Source of the DNA: Vibrio sp. SCSIO 43135
GTDB taxonomy: Bacteria > Pseudomonadota > Gammaproteobacteria > Enterobacterales > Vibrionaceae
Direction of reading: 5' to 3'
DNA: 64,000 nucleotides
Assembly (NCBI RefSeq): GCF_023716665.1
Contig: NZ_CP071860.1
Span: 1,426,001-1,490,000, forward strand
Positions 27,553-35,386 of this stretch are shown piece after piece (within the stretch, counting starts at the first letter, position 1; each line of letters opens with the position of its first letter). Below the pieces are notes generated by a model. It ran no database searches. It was not told the DNA's origin and saw only the letters and a list, made by a program, of their open reading frames with translations. A program made the translations under genes and the position numbers.

Positions 27553-27564
27553 CATTCAGTAACT
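27553..27564. promoter_or_regulatory. CATTCAGTAACT box upstream of amidohydrolase copy 2
   Basis: Second exact copy of the 12-base box at 25184-25195, at almost the same distance (34 bases) from the TTGCCA motif. It marks a conserved upstream arrangement of the two duplicated units. Confidence 0.45.
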
Positions 27565-27593
27565 GAGGTGTACTTTAGAGGTAAAACGACACG

Positions 27594-27620
27594 AATCATT
27601 GCCATTTGATGACAATGATT
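27594..27620. promoter_or_regulatory. Repeated 17-bp motif within a longer inverted repeat, upstream of amidohydrolase copy 2
   Basis: The core TTGCCATTTGATGACAA is at 27599-27615. Here it sits inside a perfect 8-bp inverted repeat, AATCATTG (27594-27601) and CAATGATT (27613-27620). It lies 25 bases past the end of the AraC-type gene and about 200 bases before the amidohydrolase start. Confidence 0.65.
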
Positions 27621-27644
27621 TCGTTACTTGGTTAACAAGGGGAA

Positions 27645-28658
27645 CTATTTACGGTGATGTTTACGAAAATGGGAAGGAGTCAAGCCCGTGACTCGCTTGA
27701 ATGAACGGCTAAAGTGCGCGGCATCTGAGTAACCAAACTTATTGGCGATGGATGTAATGGAATCACTGCTAGAAGTAAGTCTATGTTTTATTTGATCAAA
27801 CACCATCTCTTCAATCAGTGTTTTGTAGATAATGCCCTCGCTTTCAAGTTTACGCTGGAGGGTACGAACGTTCATTCGCAAGATTTCTGCCGCCAGTTTA
27901 ATCGGCAGTTTCCCGACAGACACATACGGCGTAATCGCTTGTTTAAAGGTAGCGGCGAAGCTGTCGTCGGATTGCTCTGCGTAATGATTGGCTGCAAAAA
28001 CTTGGCTAGCCGTGTGCGTAATCACCGCCTTTTCATCAAGTAACGCTTCCGGTATTTCCAAAGCCGTCACAGGGCGCTCAGCAAAAAACTGCGCCTGTTC
28101 TAGGGTCGGTAAGCTAGAAAAATCCTCGATATCTGAACTGCGCACACCGATACGAGTTGGGCGCCAAGCATTGTCAGTCAACGCACGTAGCACCTCTGCC
28201 ATACACATCACTGAAAACAGTTCTGCGTATTTAAACCAAACTTCATCAGCCCCGGCTTTTTCTCTCACTAACCACCAGCTTCCCCCAGATTTCTGAAGGT
28301 AAACATTCGCACCGCTCGACTCACGTTTAAGCAAATCCGAGAACTCTTGTAACGCTTCACGTACTGTTGTTCCACTAGTGAGCAATGAGACAAATTTAGG
28401 GACATAAGTTTCTCGGCAACTACGCCAGAATAAAACCCCTAACTTATCGTTTGATAAGCTTTCCCCCAGCACTTCCATAAAGTTCTTTAAACAGGACTCC
28501 GGCAAATAGGCATAATCAGGGTTGTCATGAATATCGAGCGGAATAGTAGATTCGCGTAGCAATGCGTAGGTTTTCTTGTCTAGCTCCTCAAACAATGAGG
28601 CAAAAAACTCAACGTTTTCTCTCCTTACTAACGGTATGTTTTTATTGCGCTTTGACAT
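27645..28658 (-). CDS. AraC family transcriptional regulator, likely controlling the amidohydrolase/porin cluster
   Basis: The 337-residue protein has an N-terminal AraC-type ligand-binding domain of the OruR/ArgR-like group and a C-terminal double helix-turn-helix at about 235-335, with the family signature DSITSIANKFGYSDAAHFSRSFKRVTGLTPSHFRK. It stands directly upstream of the two amidohydrolase/DUF3299 units and the porin gene on the same strand. The three copies of a 17-bp motif in front of those units are plausible binding sites. Confidence 0.88.
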   Translation of the reverse strand: MSKRNKNIPLVRRENVEFFASLFEELDKKTYALLRESTIPLDIHDNPDYAYLPESCLKNFMEVLGESLSNDKLGVLFWRSCRETYVPKFVSLLTSGTTVREALQEFSDLLKRESSGANVYLQKSGGSWWLVREKAGADEVWFKYAELFSVMCMAEVLRALTDNAWRPTRIGVRSSDIEDFSSLPTLEQAQFFAERPVTALEIPEALLDEKAVITHTASQVFAANHYAEQSDDSFAATFKQAITPYVSVGKLPIKLAAEILRMNVRTLQRKLESEGIIYKTLIEEMVFDQIKHRLTSSSDSITSIANKFGYSDAAHFSRSFKRVTGLTPSHFRKHHRK

Positions 28659-28764
28659 GCTTCTTCTCTACTTTCCCTTTGGATATGACAAATATATACC
28701 TAAATAAGCTCAACATGCGAGGCTCGAAGTAAATTGCTGGGCTTGCCTGAAAGACTCATTTGAT

Positions 28765-28797
28765 AAAAAAAGGCCCTACCTTTCGGTAGAGCCTTTT
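28765..28797 (-). terminator. Terminator downstream of the OsmC gene
   Basis: AGGCCCTACC (28771-28780), loop TTTC, GGTAGAGCCT (28785-28794), with one mismatch in a 10-bp stem. The A run at 28765-28771 gives a U tract for minus-strand transcripts coming from the OsmC gene. Confidence 0.8.
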
Positions 28798-28816
28798 AAA
28801 CAATGCAGTAATTGGG

Positions 28817-29215
28817 CTAAACGATTTCCCAGCTGTGCGTCATTTCCATGCCTTTGCCTAGCATTAAGCATACAGAGCAGTACTTTTCTAGCGAATCTGC
28901 TGCTACTTTAGCAACAACGTCTGAGTCTAGCGCCTCACCAGAAACTTCAAAATGAATGTTAATACCAGTGAAAATGCGTGGCGCAGTCTCACGGCGCTCT
29001 GTCGTGAGCTTGGCAACACAGCCTGTAACGTTCTGGCCGGCTTCTTTTAGGCCGTCTACAACATCAACTGAGCTACAGCCACCTGCAGCCATCAGAACCA
29101 TCTCCATTGGGCTTGGTGCTGTAGCACCACCGTTACCATCCATCACAATAGAATGACCAGACTGTGATTGACCTAAAAACTTAAATTCTTCAACCCATTT
29201 AACTTCAGCTTGCAT
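28817..29215 (-). CDS. OsmC family protein (YhfA-like)
   Basis: The 132-residue protein belongs to the OsmC/Ohr fold, which includes thiol peroxidases. Two conserved cysteines are visible, one in G-G-C-S-S-V-D-V-V at about residue 47 and one in K-Y-C-S-V-C at about residue 112. The pattern A-P-S-P-M-E-M-V-L-M-A-A-G-G-C matches the YhfA branch, whose function is poorly known. It is a single gene with a terminator behind it. Confidence 0.87.
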   Translation of the reverse strand: MQAEVKWVEEFKFLGQSQSGHSIVMDGNGGATAPSPMEMVLMAAGGCSSVDVVDGLKEAGQNVTGCVAKLTTERRETAPRIFTGINIHFEVSGEALDSDVVAKVAADSLEKYCSVCLMLGKGMEMTHSWEIV

Positions 29216-29263
29216 GACTTTTTCTCATTGTAATAGGAACATCTGTGTGGCACACGATAACAG

Positions 29264-30274
29264 TTATCCCGCTGCACTTACAGCGTCATCTGCGGGAAAA
29301 ACCACGCCAGTTTGACGGCGGATTTCGGTCAGCACTTTAGCCACGATAAGTGAGCGTTCACTTTGCTGGCTGACCATCTTATTCTCAGAGATTTGACGGG
29401 CAGCTTCTGCTGCTTCATATGTCATTCGATTATCGTCTTGGGGTACGCTGATGTCGGTGCTCTCACCACCACGAACTTTCTTAGTCACCGAATTACAAAT
29501 AGATATCATGTCCACCATTAGCGCCGCATCCTCACCCTGAAATTCGCTCGGTACATACGAATCACTAATTTTTGAATGGCCAATCACCACATCGAAGCCT
29601 GGGTAGCCAAATATCACGCTACCACAGCCATCCACACCGGAATTCAACATATGCGCTTGAGCTTGAATCGATTCTGGCTCGCCGAACAGTTCAATAGCCG
29701 CGCCCACGCAGTAGAAGCCAATGTCCATAACGGAACCGTTGGAGAACTCTGGGTTAAAGGTATTCGGATTCTCACCATTTAGGTATTTTTGATAACGAGA
29801 CGAATATTGGCAGTAGCTGATCGTCGCTTTTCTTAGCGCACCAATCTCTTTTAACGCGTTTTTCAAGACAGAGAAATTCGGCAGGTGGGGGGTGATGAAA
29901 GCTTCAAACAACACAACGTTATTCTCTTTCGCCGCACGATACATTGCCTGTGCCTGAGTGTAATTTGACGCCACAGGCTTTTCACAAATGACATGTTTAC
30001 CTGCCTTCATTAGCTCGATCGCTTGAGGCGCATGAAACGAATTTGGACTAGCAATGTACACAGCGTCAACATCAACAGAGCCACCTAATATTGCAAGGTC
30101 ATCGAACAATTGAACGTTACCGTACTTTTCAGCGAATGATTTCGCGCTTTCTAATCGACGAGAATAGACGGTAGTAAGCTCATACAGCCCAGTTTTCAAT
30201 GCCCCTTCGATAAATTGGTCTGTGATCCAGTTGGTTCCGATAACAGCGAGTTTAATCATTGGTATTGTCTTCAT
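29264..30274 (-). CDS. Gfo/Idh/MocA family NAD(P)-dependent oxidoreductase
   Basis: The 336-residue enzyme has an N-terminal Rossmann domain (KLAVIGTNWITDQFI), the family motif C-E-K-P-V-A-S-N near residue 98, and a C-terminal substrate domain with G-x-x-M-D-I-G-F-Y. The family oxidises or reduces sugars, inositols and related compounds; the substrate is unknown. The ATG overlaps the stop of the Lrp-type gene as ATGA. An internal start at MIKLAVIG is also possible. Co-translation with the regulator suggests that the regulator controls this operon. Confidence 0.86.
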   Translation of the reverse strand: MKTIPMIKLAVIGTNWITDQFIEGALKTGLYELTTVYSRRLESAKSFAEKYGNVQLFDDLAILGGSVDVDAVYIASPNSFHAPQAIELMKAGKHVICEKPVASNYTQAQAMYRAAKENNVVLFEAFITPHLPNFSVLKNALKEIGALRKATISYCQYSSRYQKYLNGENPNTFNPEFSNGSVMDIGFYCVGAAIELFGEPESIQAQAHMLNSGVDGCGSVIFGYPGFDVVIGHSKISDSYVPSEFQGEDAALMVDMISICNSVTKKVRGGESTDISVPQDDNRMTYEAAEAARQISENKMVSQQSERSLIVAKVLTEIRRQTGVVFPADDAVSAAG

Positions 30275-30714
30275 TTAGTTGTATTAAAAAATTCGGTAAG
30301 CACCGTATGGGTCATGATGTTTCGTAATTCGGGATAAGACTGCAGTTCATCACGAATCGCATTTAAACGCGCCATTGTCGGCACCTCTACATACAGCATC
30401 ATGTCTGTCTCACCGCTGATGGCATGACACCATTTCACCCCATTGATTTTGTATATCTGTTCAGCGTAACTCTCACAGTGGTGAGTTGTACTGGACATAT
30501 CAAACTTCAATGCCAAATAAGCTTGGATGGTTTGCTGTTGTTCTGGTTCGGCAAGTTGCGCGTGGTAGCCTAGAATGGTTTTATCTTGTTCAAGCTTTTG
30601 AATTCGAGCAGTAACGGCGGAACGTGACAAATTCACCTGCCGCGCAATGTCGCTTACTGAGCTACGCGCATTATGTCGCAAGATATCCAATATATGTTGA
30701 TCAAACTTATCCAT
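30271..30714 (-). CDS. Lrp/AsnC family transcriptional regulator
   Basis: The 147-residue protein has the N-terminal winged helix (DQHILDILRHNARSSVSDIARQVNLSRSAVTARIQKLE) and a C-terminal RAM domain. It forms a two-gene unit with the oxidoreductase downstream (4-base overlap), so it probably regulates its own operon. The ligand is likely an amino acid, as for the family, but this is not shown. Confidence 0.88.
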   Translation of the reverse strand: MDKFDQHILDILRHNARSSVSDIARQVNLSRSAVTARIQKLEQDKTILGYHAQLAEPEQQQTIQAYLALKFDMSSTTHHCESYAEQIYKINGVKWCHAISGETDMMLYVEVPTMARLNAIRDELQSYPELRNIMTHTVLTEFFNTTK

Positions 30715-30806
30715 TACTTCCCTATAACGATCTTATTATTGTGTAAGCCAGTGAGGTCTCAGTAGCAAGATACCCTCGCGTTTTCCCCGAGAATACCCCT
30801 GCTTGC

Positions 30807-31580
30807 TTATAACGAGAAACTTTCTGAGGAATCAGCCTTAATGTGCAAAATACTTTGCGGAGCGATAGGTTTCCACTGTTTGTTGCTTTCTAACGGCTCC
30901 GACGCTAGATACACATTCGGCAGTCCCTGATTAGCCTGAGTTGATTTGATAAAGACGGTAGGTGGCTGATTGTCGCTACTGTAACGAACGACCCAAAACT
31001 GATATCCATCTGATACACATATTGATGCCTTAAATGGCTCTTCGACTCGTTTGGATTGCATCGCTTTTTCGATCGCTTCAATTGTAAGCTTAAGAGCAGA
31101 TACAGGGTCACTATGTAAGCCAAAATGCAGCGCCAACAAAAAAATCAATTCGCTGTCCGTCGTGCCCAACCTTTTCAGGTACAGCTCTTCTGGAAGCAAT
31201 CGTTCCAATTCAAACTTAACTTGCTCAAAACCACCTATTTGGCCATTGTGGAGAAACATCCAGTTATCCATGATAAATGGGTGGCAGTTGGAGCGAGACA
31301 CTTGAGTCCCCGTTGATGAACGCACGTGAGCCATAAACCGATGAGAGCGAATGTGATGAGTCAACGAGCGTAGATTGGTATCTCCCCACGCAGGGAGCAC
31401 TTCATGAAACTGTCCGGGCGTTGCTCGATCGGTATACCAGCCTAACCCAAAGCCATCGGCATTGACTCGAGTCACCGCTTTTCTCGCTTCCAAGCTTTGG
31501 TGAACCAAAGAATGTTCCGGTTCATAAACCAGCTCATCCAAATAAATCGGTTCTCCCTGATACGCTAACCATCGACACAT
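30807..31580 (-). CDS. Class II glutamine amidotransferase (YafJ-like)
   Basis: The 257-residue protein starts Met-Cys-Arg-Trp. Cys2 would be the catalytic N-terminal nucleophile exposed after removal of Met. The Ntn-hydrolase region contains N-A-D-G-F-G-L-G-W-Y (about 40-49) and F-L-H-N-G-Q-I (about 109-115), both typical. It has the stand-alone YafJ/EgtC-like size, without an attached synthetase domain. The acceptor substrate is unknown. Confidence 0.88.
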   Translation of the reverse strand: MCRWLAYQGEPIYLDELVYEPEHSLVHQSLEARKAVTRVNADGFGLGWYTDRATPGQFHEVLPAWGDTNLRSLTHHIRSHRFMAHVRSSTGTQVSRSNCHPFIMDNWMFLHNGQIGGFEQVKFELERLLPEELYLKRLGTTDSELIFLLALHFGLHSDPVSALKLTIEAIEKAMQSKRVEEPFKASICVSDGYQFWVVRYSSDNQPPTVFIKSTQANQGLPNVYLASEPLESNKQWKPIAPQSILHIKADSSESFSL

Positions 31581-31626
31581 TGCCCCACTCCCTACTCCTT
31601 ACATGCGGATTTTCACTACACCACTT

Positions 31627-33054
31627 TTAAAGAATATCCGCAAGCTCAGCGATTTTTTCATCAATTCTATCTAACGCCACATTACCAAAACCCAGCACTG
31701 CGCCTTGCCAGCTTCGTGCTGAAGAGTCTTGCGTTTCATACATTGAAAGAGGACGCAAAATAATGCCTCTTTCTTTCGCGGCCTCGCACCATTGCTCCTC
31801 GCTGATATCGCCTTTCCAGCGTAATGTGACATGTAAACCTGCAGGCTGACTGATCACTTCAACTCGGTCACCAAAATGTGTCGAAATCGCCTCAAGCATG
31901 CGCTCATGTTTTTGCTTGTAGAGCCTGCGCATCTTTCTGATGTGGCGAAGAAAATCACCTTCAACAATAAAATCAGCCAACGCCGCCTGAACATGGGTAG
32001 GCGAATCACCCGATAACGCATCTTTAACCGCCAAGCATCGCTCCACTAATCCTTTGGGTGCAACGAGATACCCGAGCCGCAAACCATTGAACATCACTTT
32101 ACTCAACGAACCGATATAGAGCACTTGCTGCTCAGCGCCGACGTCGGCCGACAAACCTTGTAAACTAGGGTAAGGGCGATGCGCAAATTGAAATTCACTG
32201 TCGTAGTCATCTTCGATGATCCAGCGCTGATTTTTCTTTGCCCACTCTAGCAGTGATATGCGCTGCTCCACGTTGATGGTTGTCCCCATCGGATACTGGT
32301 TGCTTGGCGTTATATAGAGTGCACTAGCTTCACTTGAAAACACCGCCTTTAAGTCGATACCTGTATGAGGCGCGATATTGACCGATTGACTACGGTGCCC
32401 CAGCAACTGGATCACCTTACGCATCTGAATATAACCAGGGCTCTCCATCAACACCGAGTCGTTAGCCGACAAAGTCGCCATTAAGCTGATGGTTAACGCT
32501 TGTTGGGCACCTGATGTGATGATCACTTGCTCAGAATCGCACTTTACCGAGCGACTGCTCGATAGGTAATCTGCAAGCGCTTGCCTGAGTGCGCTGTCAC
32601 CCTGAAGATCTTGATTGCCGAGTAGGGTCGTCCTAGAGACATGCCGCTGAAGTAACCTTCCCCATTTTTTAGCAGGAAAGGCTTGAAGATCGGGTACGCC
32701 CGGTGCGAAGCTCGTATTAACATCCAATGCCGGCCGAGTTACCATAGTACCGCTTGGCTCTACATCTTGGCTTAAGTATTGCTCCGGCAGCTCAACGGCA
32801 ACATAGTAGCCAGAACCCGCTTTCGCTTGAAGATAGCCTTCTGCCGCAAGCTGTTCGTAAACACTGATCGCTGTATTTCTACTGATGTTTAGCTCTGCCG
32901 CAAGCTTTCTCGTTGAAGGAAGTTTGCCACCTTTAGGCCATAAGCTCGCAACGATCTTGCTGCGAATAGCATTGAAAAGTTGCTGCTGAAGCGATGTATT
33001 CTCTGCGGCTAAAGACAAATCACCAATATCAATCGGCTGCATAAGTGGATCCAT
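31627..33054 (-). CDS. MocR-type regulator (GntR helix-turn-helix fused to aminotransferase domain)
   Basis: The 475-residue protein has an N-terminal GntR winged helix (LPSTRKLAAELNISRNTAISVYEQLAAEGYL) and a C-terminal fold-type I aminotransferase-like domain. The PLP-binding lysine lies in Y-I-G-S-L-S-K-V at about residue 311. MocR proteins sense PLP or related amines and often regulate a divergent gene. Here the divergent neighbour is a PPOX-type flavoprotein 81 bases away. The gap contains AAAAGTGG and ACCTACCAG segments that may be half-sites. Confidence 0.9.
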   Translation of the reverse strand: MDPLMQPIDIGDLSLAAENTSLQQQLFNAIRSKIVASLWPKGGKLPSTRKLAAELNISRNTAISVYEQLAAEGYLQAKAGSGYYVAVELPEQYLSQDVEPSGTMVTRPALDVNTSFAPGVPDLQAFPAKKWGRLLQRHVSRTTLLGNQDLQGDSALRQALADYLSSSRSVKCDSEQVIITSGAQQALTISLMATLSANDSVLMESPGYIQMRKVIQLLGHRSQSVNIAPHTGIDLKAVFSSEASALYITPSNQYPMGTTINVEQRISLLEWAKKNQRWIIEDDYDSEFQFAHRPYPSLQGLSADVGAEQQVLYIGSLSKVMFNGLRLGYLVAPKGLVERCLAVKDALSGDSPTHVQAALADFIVEGDFLRHIRKMRRLYKQKHERMLEAISTHFGDRVEVISQPAGLHVTLRWKGDISEEQWCEAAKERGIILRPLSMYETQDSSARSWQGAVLGFGNVALDRIDEKIAELADIL

Positions 33055-33135
33055 TAATTAAACAAAAGTGGCTCTAATCAACCTACCAGTTAGTTTTTAT
33101 ATTGCAACTCAAAGGCACAACTTAGAGGAAGCGAT

Positions 33136-33810
33136 ATGTTATCGAATAGCCAGAGAACCCAAATAAAAAAAGGCGCTAGAAAAGCCGTCTTAGAACATCA
33201 GAAGTTGTATGACATCATTGATGAGAGCTTGATTGCCCACATCGCTATCGAGCAAGAATCTGGCCCAGTGGTCATTCCGATGCTGGCATGGCGAGTCGAT
33301 AATATGGTCTATATCCATGGTGCCAAAAACAGCCGACTGCTCAGGAACTTAAAAAGTGGCGCCCAAACTTGCTTAACCTTTACTTTGTTTGATGGCTGGG
33401 TATTGGCTCGTTCAGCGTTTCACCACAGTGCACATTACCGCTCTGCCGTTGTATTTGGTCAGTTTACGTCGGTTGAGGATGACCAAGAGAAAGATCGTTT
33501 ACTCAACCTATTTATCGAACAAATCGCTCCAGGGCGCTGCGAAGATGTTCGCTTGAGTAACGCAAAAGAACTTGCTGCAACCGAACTACTCGCATTGCCA
33601 CTCACAGAGGCGTCGGTAAAAGTCAGTGCATTTGGCGTCAATGACGACGATGCCGACCTCGATGTTCCAGCTTGGGCTGGGATTCTCCCGTATCGCACAG
33701 TCGTTGGGCCTTTGCAAGCAACCGACGATTTGCACACCAGTATTAAGGAGCCGGATTATTCGCAAGCTTACGGTGAGCGCTGGTATTCATCCGAGTCAAA
33801 TCGCAACTAA
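33136..33810 (+). CDS. Pyridoxamine 5'-phosphate oxidase family flavoprotein (NimA-like)
   Basis: The 224-residue protein has a split-barrel FMN-binding fold with segments V-I-P-M-L-A-W-R-V-D-N and Y-I-H-G-A-K-N-S-R, as in NimA-type and PPOX-like flavin reductases. It starts at ATG 33136 with GAGGAAGC upstream. Divergence from a MocR regulator suggests that it is controlled by that protein and may act on vitamin B6 or another amine. The reaction is not known. Confidence 0.83.
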   Translation: MLSNSQRTQIKKGARKAVLEHQKLYDIIDESLIAHIAIEQESGPVVIPMLAWRVDNMVYIHGAKNSRLLRNLKSGAQTCLTFTLFDGWVLARSAFHHSAHYRSAVVFGQFTSVEDDQEKDRLLNLFIEQIAPGRCEDVRLSNAKELAATELLALPLTEASVKVSAFGVNDDDADLDVPAWAGILPYRTVVGPLQATDDLHTSIKEPDYSQAYGERWYSSESNRN

Positions 33811-33976
33811 AAGGTGTGGGGTAAGGTTCGGTTTGCCGACACAGGGGCCACAAACCCGCAATTTAGCTGATTTCGGCAAATGAACCGCCACTTTGACGGC
33901 GAACTTAGACAAATTGCCAGATGTATAACGTTGAATTTATCGGTAGTCTAGAAATAGAAATTCAGGGAGTGAATAT

Positions 33977-35236
33977 ATGGCGCAACTCAAAAAAGACATC
34001 ACGTTGTTATCTGGCATTGGACAACTCTCCACCACCCTACTGGGGACTGGTTTATTCATGATCCCAGCCATCGCGGCGGGAATTGCTGGCCAGCTATCAC
34101 TTTGGGCCTGGCTGATTCTATTTATTGCTATTTGTCCAATTGCTCTTACATTCGCCCAGCTCGGGAAACACTTTCCTAATGCTGGTGGCACAGCCTATTT
34201 TGTTCGTAAAGCATTCAATAGTAAATTGGAGCGAAGTGTCGCTTGGTTGTTCGTTAGCGTGATTCCTGTTGGTGTGCCAGCAGCTGTCGCACTCTCTGCT
34301 GGCTTCTTACAACAAATTCTCCCAAGTCCTATTAACTCATCGTTAGCAGCACAATTGATCACGGTTGCTCTATTAATCGCGGTTAACCTAATGGGCACTA
34401 AGTCCTCCGGAAGACTGCAAACTGCCATCGCGCTCAGTATCTTCACGTTAGTTGCAGCCCTACTCTGGAAAGGTGGAGTATCGGCTCAAGATATTCAGAT
34501 GCCTGTATTGAACACCGAGTCTATTTGGCCAATTTCGGCCGCTCTTGGGGTTATGTTCTGGTGCTTTGTTGGAATAGAAGCGTTTGCTCATATGGGAGAA
34601 GAGTTTAAGAATCCTAAGCGAGACTTCCCGATTGCGATAATCATTGGTTGTTTCGTTGCTGGTGCAACCTACTGGGCATGTTCCGTGGTCATTTTGAAAT
34701 TCACCGCCTATGGTAGCCCAGCGTTTGACAGTGCTTCGATCCCTTGGCTCAGTGACTTACTGTTTGGGCCACAGTTTGCGACAGTGATTAGTGTACTCGG
34801 GTTTTCCGCTTGTTTTGCCAGCGTTAACCTCTACACCCAAAGCCTGTCTCGTATGGTGTGGGCGCAAGCAAGAGAATACCGACCAAACGGTGCTATCGCT
34901 CAGGTATCACAGCGTGGCGTGCCAGCAAATGCGACGCTAGCAGTTGGTGCAGTGTTGGTATTTTCTTGCGTAGTGGGTGAACTTTCGGGCCTCGATTTAG
35001 AGTTCTTCCTAAAGCTTGCCAATGGCATTTTTGTACTGGTTTATTTGCTGGCTATGTTGGCAGCCTACAAGCTACTTTCAGGGCTCAATAAAGCATTAGC
35101 GGCATTATCTCTGGTTCTATGTACCCTAGTATTTGTTTGCCTAGGTTGGTCGATGCTCTACGCAGTGAGTATTTTCGGCTTGTTGAGTCTACCTTGGGAG
35201 AAATGGCTCAAAAGGCGACAACAACCGGTCGCATAA
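33977..35236 (+). CDS. Amino acid exporter/permease, YjeH-like (APC superfamily)
   Basis: The 419-residue membrane protein has about 12 hydrophobic segments and the N-terminal G-T-G-L-F-M-I-P-A motif of the APC superfamily. Its overall sequence resembles E. coli YjeH, an exporter of methionine and branched-chain amino acids. It is a single gene with a strong hairpin downstream. The ATG at 33977 has an AGGGAG site 8 bases upstream. Confidence 0.87.
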   Translation: MAQLKKDITLLSGIGQLSTTLLGTGLFMIPAIAAGIAGQLSLWAWLILFIAICPIALTFAQLGKHFPNAGGTAYFVRKAFNSKLERSVAWLFVSVIPVGVPAAVALSAGFLQQILPSPINSSLAAQLITVALLIAVNLMGTKSSGRLQTAIALSIFTLVAALLWKGGVSAQDIQMPVLNTESIWPISAALGVMFWCFVGIEAFAHMGEEFKNPKRDFPIAIIIGCFVAGATYWACSVVILKFTAYGSPAFDSASIPWLSDLLFGPQFATVISVLGFSACFASVNLYTQSLSRMVWAQAREYRPNGAIAQVSQRGVPANATLAVGAVLVFSCVVGELSGLDLEFFLKLANGIFVLVYLLAMLAAYKLLSGLNKALAALSLVLCTLVFVCLGWSMLYAVSIFGLLSLPWEKWLKRRQQPVA

Positions 35237-35278
35237 TTAACTAAACCATAACCCCCTTTTTCTGGCGATAAACTTCAA

Positions 35279-35313
35279 CAGGGTGTGATATTTCTCATAT
35301 TTATCACACCCTG
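35279..35313 (+). terminator. Hairpin downstream of the YjeH-like gene
   Basis: CAGGGTGTGATA (35279-35290) pairs perfectly with TATCACACCCTG (35302-35313), leaving an 11-base loop. ATTCTTTT follows. The 12-bp stem and T-rich tail suggest a terminator. Confidence 0.75.
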
Positions 35314-35386
35314 ATTCTTTTAATTCCCTTTGTAATCGTTCAGCGTCACATACACTGTGAATATCTGAAATAACTCGAGCTATCCA

